The notes: a model not told the origin generated them from the sequence alone. A stretch of 64,000 bases of DNA from Streptomyces sp. NBC_01549 (GCF_026339955.1 NZ_JAPEPW010000002.1:2170001-2234000); one strand, 5' to 3'. Counted from the first letter of the stretch, positions 26,287 to 38,040 are shown. Numbers and translations: made by a program.

Positions 26287-27936
26287 ATGGCGGCCTGGAT
26301 CCAGGCATCGATCATTCTCGCCGTGGTCGTGGGGCTGCACGTCCCGCTCGGCGACTACATGGCCCGCGCCCTCGACGGGGGTAAGCACGGGCGGGGAGAG
26401 AAGACCCTCTACCGCGTCTGCGGAATCGACCCGGACAAGGAACAGACCTGGCGGCACTACCTCACCGCCCTGCTCGCCTTCTCCGTCATGAGCATCGCGG
26501 CGCTCTTCGCCCTCTTCACCTTGCAGGGCAAGCTGCCTTGGTCGACGGGGCACGAAGGCATGCCGTGGCGGCTCGCGTTGCACACCGCCGTCTCCTTCAC
26601 GACCAACACCAGCTGGCAGAACTACGCGGGTGAGTCGACCACCGGACACCTCGCCGTCATGGCGGGCCTGGGTGTCCAGGCGTTCGCGTCGGCGGCGGTC
26701 GGCATCTGCGTGGCTCTCGCCCTGGTTCGGGGCCTGGTCCGCCGGTCCACGGACGACCTCGGCAACTTCTGGGTCGACCTGCTGCGCACGATCTTCCGCA
26801 TCCTGGTCCCGATGGCGGTCGTCGGCGGCCTGATCCTGATGGCGGGCGGTGTCATCCAGAGCCTCGGCAGCGGACACACCGTCACCACGGTCGCGGGTGC
26901 CAAGCAGACGATCCTCGACGGGCCGGTGGGCTCCTGGGAACCGATCAAGCTGTTCACCGGTGACGGCGGCGGCGTCTTCAACGCCAACAGCGCCCACCCC
27001 TTCGAGAACCCGAGCGCCTGGACCAACGCCTTCGAGATCGTGCTGATGCTGCTCATCCCGACGGCCTGCGTGCGCATGTTCGGCCGGATGATCGGCAGCC
27101 TGAAGCAGAGCTGGACCCTGCTCACGGTCGTCGGCATCCTCTTCGGCCTGCTCCTCGCCGCGGGCACACTCGCGCAGAGCGCGCACACCGGCACGGTCAC
27201 CCAGGCGGTCGGCGGACCGTACGAGGGCACCGAGACCCGTTTCGGCATCCCCGGCTCGACACTCTTCGGTGTGGGGGCCACGGGATCGGCGGACGGCGCG
27301 GCCAACTCCTCGTACGACAGCTTCTCCAGCCTCGGCGGCGGTGTGCTGCTGTCCGCGATGATGCTCGGCGAGATCGCCCCCGGCGGCACCGGCAGCGGAC
27401 TCTACGGCCTGATCATGGTGGTCCTGGTGGCCGTCTTCATCGGCGGCCTGATGGTCGGCCGCACGCCCGAGTACCTGCGCAAGCGGATCGGGTACGGGGA
27501 GATGCGGTGGGTCGTCGTGTACGCGCTGATCCCGCCGACCGTGATCCTCGCGTGCACGGGTGTCGCGCTCGCCTTCGACGACGGCCAGACCTCGATGGGG
27601 AACCCTGGAGCACACGGCCTGACCGAACTCATCTACGCGTACACCAGCAACACCAACAGCAACGGCAGCGCGATGGCCGGCTTCAACGGCGCCACCGACT
27701 TCCACAACCTGCTGATGGTGTTCGCCATGCTGGCAGGGCGGTATCTCCCGATGGTTGCCGTGCTGGCCCTGGCCGGACGCCTCGCCAAACAGCAGCCGGG
27801 CGTCGTCACGGTCGGCACGCTGCGCGCCCAGGGCGTCAACTTCGTCGTCCTCGCCACGGCCGCGGCCGTCATCCTGGCGCTGCTCAACTTCCTTCCGGCG
27901 CTGTCCCTCGGCACCATCGCCGACGGACTCATGTAG
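26287..27936 (+). CDS. kdpA: KdpA potassium channel-like subunit, atypical (copy 1)
   Basis: 549 residues, ten or so membrane segments, four selectivity-filter repeats: TTNTSWQNYAGEST, GDGGGVFNANSAHPFENP, ETRFGIPGSTLF, and NTNSNGSAMAGFNGA. Compared with the textbook motifs, which copy 2 keeps (GTNGGGYFNANS; GANNNGSAFAGL), the second and fourth loops differ (Asn to Asp near residue 225; NNN to NSN near 457). It is the last gene of a kdpF-B-C-A operon, whereas the usual order is F-A-B-C. Confidence 0.92.
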   Translation: MAAWIQASIILAVVVGLHVPLGDYMARALDGGKHGRGEKTLYRVCGIDPDKEQTWRHYLTALLAFSVMSIAALFALFTLQGKLPWSTGHEGMPWRLALHTAVSFTTNTSWQNYAGESTTGHLAVMAGLGVQAFASAAVGICVALALVRGLVRRSTDDLGNFWVDLLRTIFRILVPMAVVGGLILMAGGVIQSLGSGHTVTTVAGAKQTILDGPVGSWEPIKLFTGDGGGVFNANSAHPFENPSAWTNAFEIVLMLLIPTACVRMFGRMIGSLKQSWTLLTVVGILFGLLLAAGTLAQSAHTGTVTQAVGGPYEGTETRFGIPGSTLFGVGATGSADGAANSSYDSFSSLGGGVLLSAMMLGEIAPGGTGSGLYGLIMVVLVAVFIGGLMVGRTPEYLRKRIGYGEMRWVVVYALIPPTVILACTGVALAFDDGQTSMGNPGAHGLTELIYAYTSNTNSNGSAMAGFNGATDFHNLLMVFAMLAGRYLPMVAVLALAGRLAKQQPGVVTVGTLRAQGVNFVVLATAAAVILALLNFLPALSLGTIADGLM

Positions 27937-27946
27937 CGGCCCGAGC

Positions 27947-27984
27947 ACCGGCTGAGCCTGTGGCCCCTCACAGACTCAGCCGGT
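27947..27984. terminator. Shared hairpin between kdpA and kimA
   Basis: ACCGGCTGAG (27947-27956) pairs with CTCAGCCGGT (27975-27984), with an inner CTGTG/CACAG pair. It lies between convergent genes and overlaps the end of kimA, so it can end both transcripts. Confidence 0.6.
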
Positions 27985-29782
27985 ACGGCACGACGCAGAC
28001 GACGACATCGGTACGGGCTCTCAGCGCGGCGGCGAGGAGCAGACCGCGCTGGTTCTGGAGGATCTGGTAGCGGCGGTGCTGCGGCTCGACCTCGGGGATG
28101 AGGACGGCGATCTGCCGTCCTCCCTCCTCCGCCCTGCGGACGTAGTCGACGATCGGTTCCACGAGCGAGCGCTGCGGGCTGTCGATGACCTCCAGACGTA
28201 CGCCAGGATTCCAGCGCGCCCAACTCTCCTCCAACGAGCGCGCCTTGGCCGGGTCACCGTGCACGGCGACCGCGACGACGTCGTGACCGAGGGCGCGGGC
28301 GGCCGACAGCGCGTGCTGGGTGAGCTTGCTGACCTCGCCCACCGGCACGATGACAAGCGAGTCGGTGATACGCACCGGCGGCGGGACCTCCCCCAGCCCG
28401 AGTTCCAGTCCGACCGCCGTGTAGTACCGCTGAACGCGGGCGAACAACAGCATCAGCAACGGAATGGCGACCACCACCACCCACGCCCCCTCCAGGAACT
28501 TGGTGGCCAGCAGAACGATGCCCGCCACGGCCGTCAGCACCGCGCCGACCCCGTTGAGCACCGCGCGCCGCAGCCAGCCGGGCGGCCGCTCCCGCGCCCA
28601 GTGCCGTACGAGCCCGATCTGACTGATCGTGAAGCCGATGAACACCCCGATCGCGAAGAGCGGGATCATCCGGTGCGTGTCCGCGTTCACAGCGATCAGC
28701 AGCAGCGCCGCGAGCAGGGCGAGAGCCACCACTCCCCAGCGGTAGACAGGGCGTTCCTTGCGCAGCCCGAAGAGATGGGGCAGACGGTGGTCCTTGGCCA
28801 GCAGGCTCATCAGGACGGGCAGCCCACCGAAGCTGGTGTTCGCGGCGAAGGCAAGGGCCAGGGTGACGATGAGATTGGTCGCGTAGTACGCCCAGCCCGT
28901 CCCGTACGCGCCCGCAGTGAGCTGCGCGAGTACGGTCACGCCGCCGCGCGGGGCGACATGGTCGCGGCGGATCAACACCGCGAGCCCGATCAGCATCAGC
29001 CCGAGCAGCGCGCCCAGCATCAGCTCGGTGCGCTGGGCCCGCTTGACGCGCGGCTCGCGGAAGGCGGGTACCCCGTTGGCGATGGCCTCGACTCCGGTGA
29101 GCGCGGAGCAGCCGGAGGAGAACGCCTTCAGGAGCAGCAGTACGCCCAACGCCTCGGTCGCGTGCACGGGTTGGGCGGTCCCGACGACGGCCGCCGGGTG
29201 GGAGTGCAGCAGCCCGAGCACGATGATGCCGAGGATGCTCACGATGAACAGCACCGTGGGCAGCATCAACACCCGCGCGCTCTCGGCCACACCCCGCAGG
29301 TTCACGACCGTGAGCAGAGCAAGCCCGGCCAGACAGATCTCGAGCAGATGCGAGCCGAGCGAGGGAAAGGCGGACGCGAGACTGGCCGCTCCGGCCGCCA
29401 GGCTGACGGTCACGGTGAGCACGTAGTCCACGACGAGACTGGCCGCCGCGAGGTAACTCGTCTTGGGGCCGAGATCCTTCTTGGCCACCGCGTAGGCGCC
29501 ACCGCCATCCGGGTGAACGGCGATCACCTGGCCGTAGGACACGACGAGCACCGCCAACAACGCAGCAATGACCAATGTCACCGGCAGCGTGGCGGTCAGC
29601 GCCCCGGTCCCGGCGGCGATCAGGACGAGCACGATCGCCTCGGGCCCGTACGCCACCGAGCTCAACGCGTCCAGGGACAAGGCGGCGAGCCCCTCAAGAC
29701 TGGTCAGGTGGTGCCGTTCACCTTCCCCGGGCAGCAACGGAACTCTCGGCCGCAGTTCGCGGCGGGCCAAGCCGTACGCCAT
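27968..29782 (-). CDS. kimA: KimA-type APC superfamily potassium importer
   Basis: 604 residues, twelve or so membrane segments then a soluble tail of about 150 residues. The APC start (LTSLEGLAALSLDALSSVAY GPEA) and the C-terminal nucleotide-binding-like domain (ITDSLVIVPVGEVSKL, DVVAVAVHGDP) match KimA/YdaO, the H+/K+ symporter of Bacillus, in length and layout. The family is inhibited by c-di-AMP elsewhere. ATG 29782 has GAGG six bases upstream; GTG 29794 is the longer choice. It sits downstream of kdpD after a hairpin. I see no ydaO riboswitch in the 124-base gap. Confidence 0.8.
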   Translation of the reverse strand: MAYGLARRELRPRVPLLPGEGERHHLTSLEGLAALSLDALSSVAYGPEAIVLVLIAAGTGALTATLPVTLVIAALLAVLVVSYGQVIAVHPDGGGAYAVAKKDLGPKTSYLAAASLVVDYVLTVTVSLAAGAASLASAFPSLGSHLLEICLAGLALLTVVNLRGVAESARVLMLPTVLFIVSILGIIVLGLLHSHPAAVVGTAQPVHATEALGVLLLLKAFSSGCSALTGVEAIANGVPAFREPRVKRAQRTELMLGALLGLMLIGLAVLIRRDHVAPRGGVTVLAQLTAGAYGTGWAYYATNLIVTLALAFAANTSFGGLPVLMSLLAKDHRLPHLFGLRKERPVYRWGVVALALLAALLLIAVNADTHRMIPLFAIGVFIGFTISQIGLVRHWARERPPGWLRRAVLNGVGAVLTAVAGIVLLATKFLEGAWVVVVAIPLLMLLFARVQRYYTAVGLELGLGEVPPPVRITDSLVIVPVGEVSKLTQHALSAARALGHDVVAVAVHGDPAKARSLEESWARWNPGVRLEVIDSPQRSLVEPIVDYVRRAEEGGRQIAVLIPEVEPQHRRYQILQNQRGLLLAAALRARTDVVVCVVPYRLSL

Positions 29783-29855
29783 CAGGGACCTCACGGTACA
29801 GGGAGCGGGGGGATCAGGGCTGTTCGAGGCCAGTGTGACCGGGCCACCACGACGA

Positions 29856-29874
29856 GGCGCGTCACGGACGCGCC
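29856..29874 (-). terminator. Hairpin between kdpD and kimA
   Basis: GGCGCGTC pairs exactly with GACGCGCC over a 3-base loop. It lies 45 bases past the kdpD stop and 74 bases before kimA, so kimA probably has its own promoter. Confidence 0.5.
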
Positions 29875-29918
29875 AAGGCTTCGCGCCTCGCCAGGGAGTC
29901 CTACCTGCCGGTCAGACC

Positions 29919-32465
29919 CTAGGAAGTGGCGGTCGCCGGAAGATCAGGGCGGACCGGCAGGAGATCGGACACGGCCGGGAGGGTGAGCACCATGGTGAGT
30001 CCGCCGCCAGGCGTGTCCTCGGCGTTCAATGTGCCGCCCATCGCCTCGGCGAAGCCGCGCGCCACCGCCAGGCCCAGCCCGACCCCGGCGCCACGGGGCG
30101 CGTCTCCATACCGCTGGAACGGCTCGAAGATGCGGTCCTTGGCCTCGTCCGGGACTCCGGGGCCGCGATCCACCACCCGTACCTCCACCCGGTTCGCCAT
30201 GGCGCTCGCGGACACCAGGACCGGTTCGTCGGCGGGGCTGTACTTGACGGCGTTCTCGACGAGGTTGGCGACCGCGCGCTCCAGCAGGCCGGGGTCGACG
30301 GCGACCATGGGCAGCGTCTCGGGGATGTCCAGCTCGGCGCTGCCCTCGGGTACGCCGCCCAGCGCCATCGGGATCACCTCGTCGAGGTCGATCTCCCGGA
30401 TGAGTGGGGTGACCGTGCCGGTCTGCAGGCGGGACATGTCGAGCAGGTTGCCCACCAGGTGGTCGAGGCGGTCGGCGCCCTCCTCTATGCCTTCGAGCAA
30501 CTCCGTCCGGTCCTCCTCCGACCAGGCCACGTCGTCGGACCTGAGGGAGGAGACGGCCGCCTTTATCCCGGCCAGCGGGGTCCGCAGGTCGTGGCTCACG
30601 GCGGCGAGCAGCGCGGTACGGATGCGGTTGCCCTCGGCCAGCGCACGTGACTGGTCGGCCTGGGACTGCAGCCGCTGCCGGTCCAGGACCACCGCCGCCT
30701 GGGCGGCGAAGGCGGCCAGCACCCGGCGGTCCTCCGCCGGCAGGACCCGACCCGACAGGGCCAGCGCCATACGGTCGCCGACTGGCACATCGACGTCCGC
30801 GTCCTCCGGCCGCTCGACACGTGGGCGCGGGCCCACACTGCCGGCGCATGTCCAGGGGGCCACGTCGCTCTCGCGCTCCAGCAGCGCCACCGATTCCATG
30901 GCGAAGGTCTCCCGGACCCGCTCCAGCAGGGCCTCCAGGCTGGTCTCGCCGCGCAGGACGCTGCCCGCGAGGAAGGACAGGATCTCCGACTCGGCGCGCA
31001 GCCGGGCCGCCTGATGGGTGCGGCGGGCCGCCAGGTCGACGACCGAGGCCACCGACACGGCGACCCCGACGAAGATCGCGATGGCGACGATGTTCTCGGG
31101 GTCGGCGATGGTAAAGGTGTGGACGGGCGGGGTGAAGAACCAGTTCAGCAGCAGGGAGCCGACCACGGCCGAGGCCAGGGCGGGGTACAGCCCGCCCAGC
31201 AGGGCGGCGGCCACCGTCATCGCCAGGTACAGCAGCATGTCGTTGGCCAGGCCGACTTCGGGCGTGACGCTGGTCAGCAGCAGCGTGAGGAGGGCGGGGC
31301 CGACGACGCCGGCCAACCAGCCCCAGATGACGCGGGACCTGCCGAGGCGCGTACTCCGGGTCACGGGCAGTCCGCGTCCCTTGCCCGCCTCGTCGTGGGT
31401 GATCAGGTGGACGTCGAGGTCGGGACCCGAGTCGCGGGCCACCGTCGCGCCGACGCCCGGTCCGAAGACGTACTGCCATCCCTTGCGGCGGGACACCCCG
31501 AGGACGATCTGGGTGGCGTTGACCCCGCGCGCGAAGTCGAGGAGCGCCGTGGGGACGTCGTCGCCGATGACGTGGTGGAAGGTGCCGCCGAGGTCCTCCA
31601 CGAGGGTGCGCTGGACGGCGAGTTCCTTGGGCGATGCGTTGGTCAGTCCGTCGCTGCGGGATATGTAGACGGCCATGACCTCGCCGCCCGCGCCCTTCTC
31701 CGCGAGCCGCACAGCACGGCGGATCAGGGTGCGTCCCTCGGGGCCGCCGGTGAGTCCGACGACGATCCGCTCGCGCGAGCCCCAGATCTTCGAGACCCGG
31801 TGCTCGCTGCGGTACTCGGTCAGATACTCGTCGACCCGGTCGGCGACCCACAGCAGGGCGAGTTCGCGCAGTGCGGTGAGGTTGCCGGGGCGGAAGTAGT
31901 TGGACAGGGCCGCGTCGACCTTGTCGGGCTTGTAGATGTTGCCGTGCGCCATCCGGCGGCGCAGCGCAGGTGGTGACATGTCGACCAGTTCGATCTGGTC
32001 GGCCCGGCGTACGACCTCGTCCGGGACGGTCTCCTGCTGCCGGATACCGGTAATGGACTCGACGACGTCGCCCAGCGACTCCAGGTGCTGGATGTTGACC
32101 GTGGAGATGACGTCGATGCCGGCGGCAAGCAGTTCCTCGACGTCCTGCCAGCGCTTGGCGTTGCGGGAGCCGGGGATGTTCGTGTGGGGCAGCTCGTCCA
32201 CCAGGGCCACCTGGGGCTGCCGTGCGAGCACCGCGTCCACGTCCATCTCCGTGAAGACGGTGCCGCGGTACTCCAATTCCTTGCGCGGGATCTCCTCCAG
32301 ACCGTGCAGCATCACCTCGGTGCGCGGCCGGTGGTGGTGCTCCACGAACGCGACCACGCAGTCGGTGCCCCGCTCGACCCGGCGGTGCGCCTCGGAGAGC
32401 ATCGCGTACGTCTTGCCGACCCCCGGTGCCGCACCGAGGTAGATCCGAAGCTTGCCGCGTGCCAT
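29919..32465 (-). CDS. kdpD: KdpD sensor histidine kinase (copy 1)
   Basis: 848 residues, full KdpD layout: N-terminal KdpD domain with Walker A GAAPGVGKTYAML and Walker B VALVDELPHTN (about 10-210), Usp-like domain (about 225-355), four membrane segments (DUF4118, about 385-480), GAF domain, then HisKA with His625 in SHDLRTPLAG and a HATPase domain with NLVENAVKYS and GVGLGLAVARG. It senses K+ limitation or turgor and phosphorylates KdpE. It follows kdpE by 124 bases. The ribosome site is a weak AAGAGAAG. Confidence 0.95.
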   Translation of the reverse strand: MARGKLRIYLGAAPGVGKTYAMLSEAHRRVERGTDCVVAFVEHHHRPRTEVMLHGLEEIPRKELEYRGTVFTEMDVDAVLARQPQVALVDELPHTNIPGSRNAKRWQDVEELLAAGIDVISTVNIQHLESLGDVVESITGIRQQETVPDEVVRRADQIELVDMSPPALRRRMAHGNIYKPDKVDAALSNYFRPGNLTALRELALLWVADRVDEYLTEYRSEHRVSKIWGSRERIVVGLTGGPEGRTLIRRAVRLAEKGAGGEVMAVYISRSDGLTNASPKELAVQRTLVEDLGGTFHHVIGDDVPTALLDFARGVNATQIVLGVSRRKGWQYVFGPGVGATVARDSGPDLDVHLITHDEAGKGRGLPVTRSTRLGRSRVIWGWLAGVVGPALLTLLLTSVTPEVGLANDMLLYLAMTVAAALLGGLYPALASAVVGSLLLNWFFTPPVHTFTIADPENIVAIAIFVGVAVSVASVVDLAARRTHQAARLRAESEILSFLAGSVLRGETSLEALLERVRETFAMESVALLERESDVAPWTCAGSVGPRPRVERPEDADVDVPVGDRMALALSGRVLPAEDRRVLAAFAAQAAVVLDRQRLQSQADQSRALAEGNRIRTALLAAVSHDLRTPLAGIKAAVSSLRSDDVAWSEEDRTELLEGIEEGADRLDHLVGNLLDMSRLQTGTVTPLIREIDLDEVIPMALGGVPEGSAELDIPETLPMVAVDPGLLERAVANLVENAVKYSPADEPVLVSASAMANRVEVRVVDRGPGVPDEAKDRIFEPFQRYGDAPRGAGVGLGLAVARGFAEAMGGTLNAEDTPGGGLTMVLTLPAVSDLLPVRPDLPATATS

Positions 32466-32589
32466 CTTCTCTTCTCTTCGTCTCTACGGGCGGGGCCGTG
32501 GGGTGCCAGGCGGTGGTCTCGAAAGGGATTCGGTCGAGGACGCGGTCGGGGATCCAGCCAGGATGTCAGCCGGGGGCTCATCCAGGGAC

Positions 32590-33273
32590 TCAGGCTTCGA
32601 AGCGGTATCCCATGCCGGGTTCGGTGATGAGGTAGCGGGGGTGGGCGGGGTCCGCTTCCAGTTTGCGGCGGAGTTGGGCCATGTAGACCCGCAGGTAGTT
32701 GGTCTTGTTGCTCTGGCTGACTCCCCACACCTCCGCCAGCAGGTGCTTCTGTGTGATGAGCCGGCCGGGGTTGGTGACCAGGATCTCCAGCAGATGCCAC
32801 TCGGTCGGTGTGAGGCGTACGTCGTGCCCGGCGCGGGTGGCCTTCTTGGCGAGCAGGTCGATGGTGAAGCCGTCCGTCGTGACGAGCGTCGTCTCGGAGG
32901 CCGGCGCAGCGTCGTCGGTGCGGCGGACGGCGGCGCGCAGCCGGGCGAGCAACTCGTCCATGCTGAACGGCTTGGTGATGTAGTCGTCGGCGCCCGCGTC
33001 GAGGGCCGCGACCTTCTCGTCGGAGGCCCGGCGGGCGGACAGGACGAGGATCGGTACGCGGGTCCAGCCGCGCAGGGCCTTGATGACGTCCGTGCCGTCC
33101 ATGTCGGGCAGGCCGAGGTCGAGCAGGACCACGTCGGGCTGGCGGGCGGCGGCGAGGCGCAGTGCGGTGGTGCCGTCGGGGGCCGGGTCGACTCCGTACT
33201 TGCGGGCCTGCAGGTTGATCACGAGGGCCCGGACGAGCTGAGGGTCGTCCTCCACCACCAGTACCCGGGTCAT
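32590..33273 (-). CDS. kdpE: KdpE response regulator
   Basis: 227 residues, OmpR/PhoB type. The receiver has the acidic pair EDD, phosphoacceptor Asp52 in LLDLGLPDMDG and Lys in ITKPFSMDEL. The winged-helix effector domain begins at LTPTEWHLLEILV and ends in RYLITEPGMGYRF. Expected to activate kdp transcription when K+ is scarce. Unlike most operons, kdpE lies before kdpD. It is the only response regulator seen for two KdpD kinases. Confidence 0.94.
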   Translation of the reverse strand: MTRVLVVEDDPQLVRALVINLQARKYGVDPAPDGTTALRLAAARQPDVVLLDLGLPDMDGTDVIKALRGWTRVPILVLSARRASDEKVAALDAGADDYITKPFSMDELLARLRAAVRRTDDAAPASETTLVTTDGFTIDLLAKKATRAGHDVRLTPTEWHLLEILVTNPGRLITQKHLLAEVWGVSQSNKTNYLRVYMAQLRRKLEADPAHPRYLITEPGMGYRFEA

Positions 33274-33334
33274 CGGTGTGCGCCTTTCCTGAGCATGCGG
33301 AGGGCCGGAGCGGTCGGAACCGGCCTCATGGCCA

Positions 33335-33378
33335 CGGGAGTCGGCGGTTGGGGGTGTGTCCCCGTCCGCCGACTCCCG
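33335..33378 (-). terminator. Strong hairpin between kdpC and kdpE
   Basis: A perfect 13-bp stem, CGGGAGTCGGCGG (33335-33347) with 33366-33378, plus an inner GGGG/CCCC pair. It lies between the transporter genes and the regulator genes. It could end or attenuate the kdpFABC transcript before kdpED. Confidence 0.6.
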
Positions 33379-33397
33379 CGTGGTGCGTGTAAGCCCA

Positions 33398-34066
33398 TCA
33401 GCTCTTCGCCGCGAGTTCCTTGAGCGCGATGTTGAGTTGGAGGACGTTGACGCGGGGCTCGCCGATGAAGCCGAGGGTGCGGCCGTCGGTGTGCTCGTCG
33501 ACCAGCTTCTGCACCTGGGCGACGGGCAGGCCGTTCTTCTCCGCGATCCGGTGCACCTGGATGTCCGCGTAGTCCGGGGAGATGTCCGGGTCCAGGCCGG
33601 AGCCGGAGGACGTCACCGCGTCGGCGGGCACGTCGGAGGGCCTGACCGTGTAGCCGTTCACCGAGTTGTCCTTGATGACGGCGGCCTTGGCATCCTTGAC
33701 CCACTTGATCAGGTCGGCGTTGTCACCCGAACGGTTGGTGGCACCGGACAGGATCAGCTTGTACTGCGTGTTGACGCTGTTGGCGCCCAGTCCGTTGGCG
33801 GGGCGGCCCTGGAACCACTTCAGGTCGGCATCCGGGGTCTCCTGGCCCTTCTTCAGTGGCAGGTTGTAGGACTGGCCGATCAGCGAGGAGCCGACGACAG
33901 TGCCGTTCGCCTTGATCTCCGAGCCGTTCGCCTGGTCGGAGAACAGGCCCTGGGCCACCCCGGTGATCGCCAGCGGGTACAGCACACCGCAGATGACGGT
34001 GAGCACGAGGAGGGCACGGAGTCCGGCCCAGAGCAACCGGGCGGTGTTGGTAACCGAGTTGTTCAT
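33398..34066 (-). CDS. kdpC: KdpC subunit (copy 2)
   Basis: 222 residues, normal for actinobacterial KdpC. One N-terminal membrane helix (ALLVLTVICGVLYPLAITGV), SSLIGQSYNLPL, FQGRPAN, and SGSGLDPDISPDYADIQVHR to the terminal VNVLQLNIALKEL. There is no Cys-rich insertion, in contrast to copy 1. Five bases separate it from kdpB copy 2. Confidence 0.94.
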   Translation of the reverse strand: MNNSVTNTARLLWAGLRALLVLTVICGVLYPLAITGVAQGLFSDQANGSEIKANGTVVGSSLIGQSYNLPLKKGQETPDADLKWFQGRPANGLGANSVNTQYKLILSGATNRSGDNADLIKWVKDAKAAVIKDNSVNGYTVRPSDVPADAVTSSGSGLDPDISPDYADIQVHRIAEKNGLPVAQVQKLVDEHTDGRTLGFIGEPRVNVLQLNIALKELAAKS

Positions 34067-34071
34067 GGGGA

Positions 34072-36197
<2,126 letters not shown>

Positions 36198-36201
<4 letters not shown>

Positions 36202-37862
36202 GACGCCAGCCCCTCGGCCAGCGGACCCAGCGCGAGCGCCGGGAAGTAGGTCAGACCGGTGATGATCAGGATGGCGCCCACCAACAGGCCGGTGAACAGC
36301 GGCTTCTCGGTGCGCAGGGTGCCCGCGGTCGCCGGGACCGGCTTCTGCTCGGCGAGCGAACCAGCCAGCGCCAGCACGAACACCATCGGCAGGAAGCGGC
36401 CGAGCAGCATCGCGATACCGATGGTGCTGTTGAACCACTGCGTGTCCGCGTTCAGACCCGCGAAGGCCGAGCCGTTGTTGTTGGCGCCGGAGGAGTAGGC
36501 GTACAGGATCTCGGAGAAGCCGTGCGCGCCCGAGTTCGTCATCGAGTTGCCCGGGGTGGGCAGGGCCATCGCCGCCGCGGTGAAGATCAGCACCAGCGCC
36601 GGGGTGATGAGGATGTAGCAGGCCGCGAACTTGATCTCGCGGGTGCCGATCTTCTTGCCCAGGTACTCCGGCGTGCGGCCGACCATCAGACCGGCGATGA
36701 ACACCGCGATGACTGCCATGATCAGCATGCCGTAGAGACCGGAGCCGGTACCACCGGGTGCGATCTCGCCCAGCTGCATGCCCAGGATGGTGATACCGCC
36801 GCCGAGGCCCGTGAACGAGGAATGGAAGGAGTCCACCGCACCCGTCGAGGTCAGGGTGGTGGAGACCGCGAAGATCGACGAGGCGCCGACACCGAAGCGG
36901 TTCTCCTTGCCCTCCATCGCACCGCCGGCGATGTCGAACGCCGGACCGTGGTGGGCGAACTCGGTCCACATCATCAGGGCGATGAAGCCGAGCCAGATCG
37001 TGGCCATCGTCGCGAGGATCGCGTAGCCCTGCCTGATCGAGCCGACCATGCGGCCGAAGGTGCGGGTCAGCGCGAACGGAATGACCAGCAGCAGGAAGAT
37101 CTCGAAGAGGTTCGTAAACGGGGTCGGGTTCTCGAAGGGGTGCGCACTGTTGGCGTTGAAGTAGCCGCCGCCGTTGGTGCCCACCTCCTTGATGGCCTCC
37201 TGCGAAGCGACCGCACCGCCGTTCCACTGCTGCGAGCCGCCCATGAACTGGCCCACCGAGTGGATCCCGGCAAAGTTCTGGATCGCGCCACAGGCGACCA
37301 GGATGATCGCGGCGACGACGGAGAGCGGCAGCAGGATACGCACGACACCGCGCACCAGGTCCGCCCAGAAGTTGCCGAGCTCACCGGTGCGGGAGCGGGA
37401 GAAGCCGCGTACGAGCGCCACGGCGACGGCGATGCCGACCGCGGCCGAGACGAAGTTCTGCACCGCCAGGCCGCCGGTCTGCACGACGTGGCCCATGGCC
37501 TGCTCGCCGTAGTACGACTGCCAGTTGGTGTTCGTCACGAAGGACGCGGCGGTGTTGAACGCCTGGTCCGGGTCGATCGCGGCAAAGCCGAGCGAGCCGG
37601 GCAGATGGCCCTGGAGGCGCTGCAGCAGGTAGAGGAAGAGGACACTGACCGCGGAGAAGGCCAGGACGCCGCGCAGGTAAGCGGGCCAGCGCATCTCGGT
37701 GTTCGGGTTGGCACCGATGCCCTTGTAGATCCACTTCTCGACGCGCAGGTGCTTGTCGGAGGAGTAGACCTTGGCCATGTAGTCGCCAAGGGGGACATAG
37801 GCGAGGGCCAGCGCCGCTATGAGCGCGAGCAGCTGGAGCACGCCGGCGAGGACGGGACTCAT
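36198..37862 (-). CDS. kdpA: KdpA potassium channel-like subunit (copy 2)
   Basis: 554 residues, ten or so membrane segments. All four filter regions are textbook: VTNTNWQSYYGEQ, GTNGGGYFNANSAHPFENPT, ENRFGVGASSIF, and GANNNGSAFAGLNADTQWFN. It accepts K+ and passes it to KdpB. It begins eight bases after kdpF. The contrast with the plus-strand copy makes this the better candidate for true high-affinity uptake. Confidence 0.95.
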
Positions 37863-37870
37863 ATCGAGGT

Positions 37871-37960
37871 TCAGAACCTCTCCGGGAAGACGAGGGCAAC
37901 AATGAGATAGCCCAGCAGGGCGACGGCCACGACCAGGCCGACGATGTTCTCGGCGGTCAC
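37871..37960 (-). CDS. kdpF: KdpF small subunit (second kdp operon)
   Basis: A 29-residue membrane peptide, VTAENIVGLVVAVALLGYLI to FPERF, nearly identical in pattern to the copy at 23140. GTG 37960 overlaps the TGA of the 27-residue frame before it (GTGA), so translation is probably coupled to it. Confidence 0.85.
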   Translation of the reverse strand: MTAENIVGLVVAVALLGYLIVALVFPERF

Positions 37961-38040
37961 AGCTTCGTCACCCCCTTGGCGACGAGGGCCACCAGCGCGA
38001 ACACCGCGATCGTGGTGACGACGAAGGCCACGTCGGCCAT
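37957..38040 (-). CDS. 27-residue membrane peptide leading the second kdp operon
   Basis: ATG 38040 preceded by AGGAG seven bases upstream opens a frame MADVAFVVTTIAVFALVALV followed by AKGVTKL and TGA. It is one hydrophobic helix with a basic end. The stop overlaps the kdpF GTG. Good ribosome site, protein-like codon use and coupling argue that it is translated. Its function is unknown: a Kdp accessory peptide or a leader that gates kdpF translation. No counterpart precedes the plus-strand kdpF. Confidence 0.75.
   Translation of the reverse strand: MADVAFVVTTIAVFALVALVAKGVTKL

Noticed and set aside
29783..29918. ydaO-type c-di-AMP riboswitch before kimA
   Set aside because: The gap is short and holds only a simple terminator-like hairpin; I see no conserved ydaO elements.
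28076..29986. 636-residue plus-strand frame opposite kimA
   Set aside because: It is the GC-bias shadow of kimA: composition is Arg/Asp/Gln/His-rich with no domain or ribosome site. The same holds for 47315-50146, 41260-43311 and 34297-36249.
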